DNA of 13,379 nt from CAUPWF01 sp964367905 (GTDB taxonomy: Bacteria; Bacillota; Clostridia; Lachnospirales; Lachnospiraceae): positions 1-13,379 of the forward strand of contig CAYIZP010000058.1 in NCBI GenBank assembly GCA_964367905.1, written 5' to 3'. A program made the position numbers and the translations under genes. Under the pieces are notes generated by a model that saw only the letters and a list, made by a program, of their open reading frames with translations, searched no databases and was not told where the DNA came from. Numbering within the stretch: the first letter of the stretch is position 1; the number at the start of each line of letters is the position of its first letter. This document shows positions 13,361 to 13,379 of this stretch, piece after piece.

Positions 13361-13379
13361 CACTTTTATTTTTCTTGTT

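Noticed and set aside
1..13379. CRISPR arrays, tRNA or rRNA genes, insertion sequences
   Set aside because: No spaced direct-repeat array, no recognisable tRNA or rRNA sequence and no transposase frame were seen; the only mobile-type or multicopy trace is the AAA-ATPase-like fragment.

Overview
The window looks like a chromosomal carbohydrate-utilisation locus of a low-GC Gram-positive anaerobe, most likely a clostridium of the Lachnospiraceae type. The grounds are the AT-rich sequence, strong GGAGG-type ribosome sites, lipoprotein signal peptides, a MalFG-type sugar importer without its own ATPase, an aldo/keto reductase with a ferredoxin-like tail, and a remnant of the AAA-ATPase-like/PD-(D/E)XK protein family that is abundant in such genomes. 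No species can be named from the sequence.

Almost everything is on the minus strand, so transcription runs from high to low coordinates. At the right edge (13054-13329, plus strand) is a degraded fragment of an AAA-ATPase-like protein, followed by a strong terminator hairpin. Next comes a LacI-family repressor gene (12931-11939) with its own promoter and terminator. The 227-base gap after it holds a good sigma-A type promoter and two identical copies of a palindromic operator (core CCGAATCGTTTCGG), one just downstream of the -10 box and one 134 bp further upstream.

This promoter drives a compact seven-gene operon: solute-binding lipoprotein (11711-10443), two permeases (10371-9460 and 9460-8639), a six-hairpin glycosidase of unknown specificity (8629-6572), a GH65 glycoside phosphorylase (6575-4281), beta-phosphoglucomutase (4277-3624) and an intracellular GH32 fructosidase (3623-2217). 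After the binding-protein gene the genes overlap or are 0-9 bases apart. A hairpin without a U-tract lies between the binding protein and the first permease and may set their different dosage. The operon ends in a 17-bp perfect stem that includes the GH32 stop codon.

Beyond that terminator lie an aldo/keto reductase with C-terminal iron-sulfur cysteines (2137-1007) and a small acidic lipoprotein of unknown function (945-235), which has a plausible terminator. The last 120 bases carry a promoter-like sequence pointing off the left edge.

Inferred working model: an oligosaccharide with both alpha-glucosyl and beta-fructosyl units is imported and GH32 removes fructose. GH65 phosphorolyses the alpha-glucosyl-glucose (or similar) part to beta-glucose 1-phosphate, and beta-phosphoglucomutase turns that into glucose 6-phosphate without ATP for that hexose. 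The six-hairpin enzyme would trim another linkage. LacI would release the promoter when the sugar or a breakdown product is present. The combination of GH65, GH32 and an unassigned six-hairpin glycosidase in one operon is the most interesting feature; the true substrate cannot be read from the sequence.
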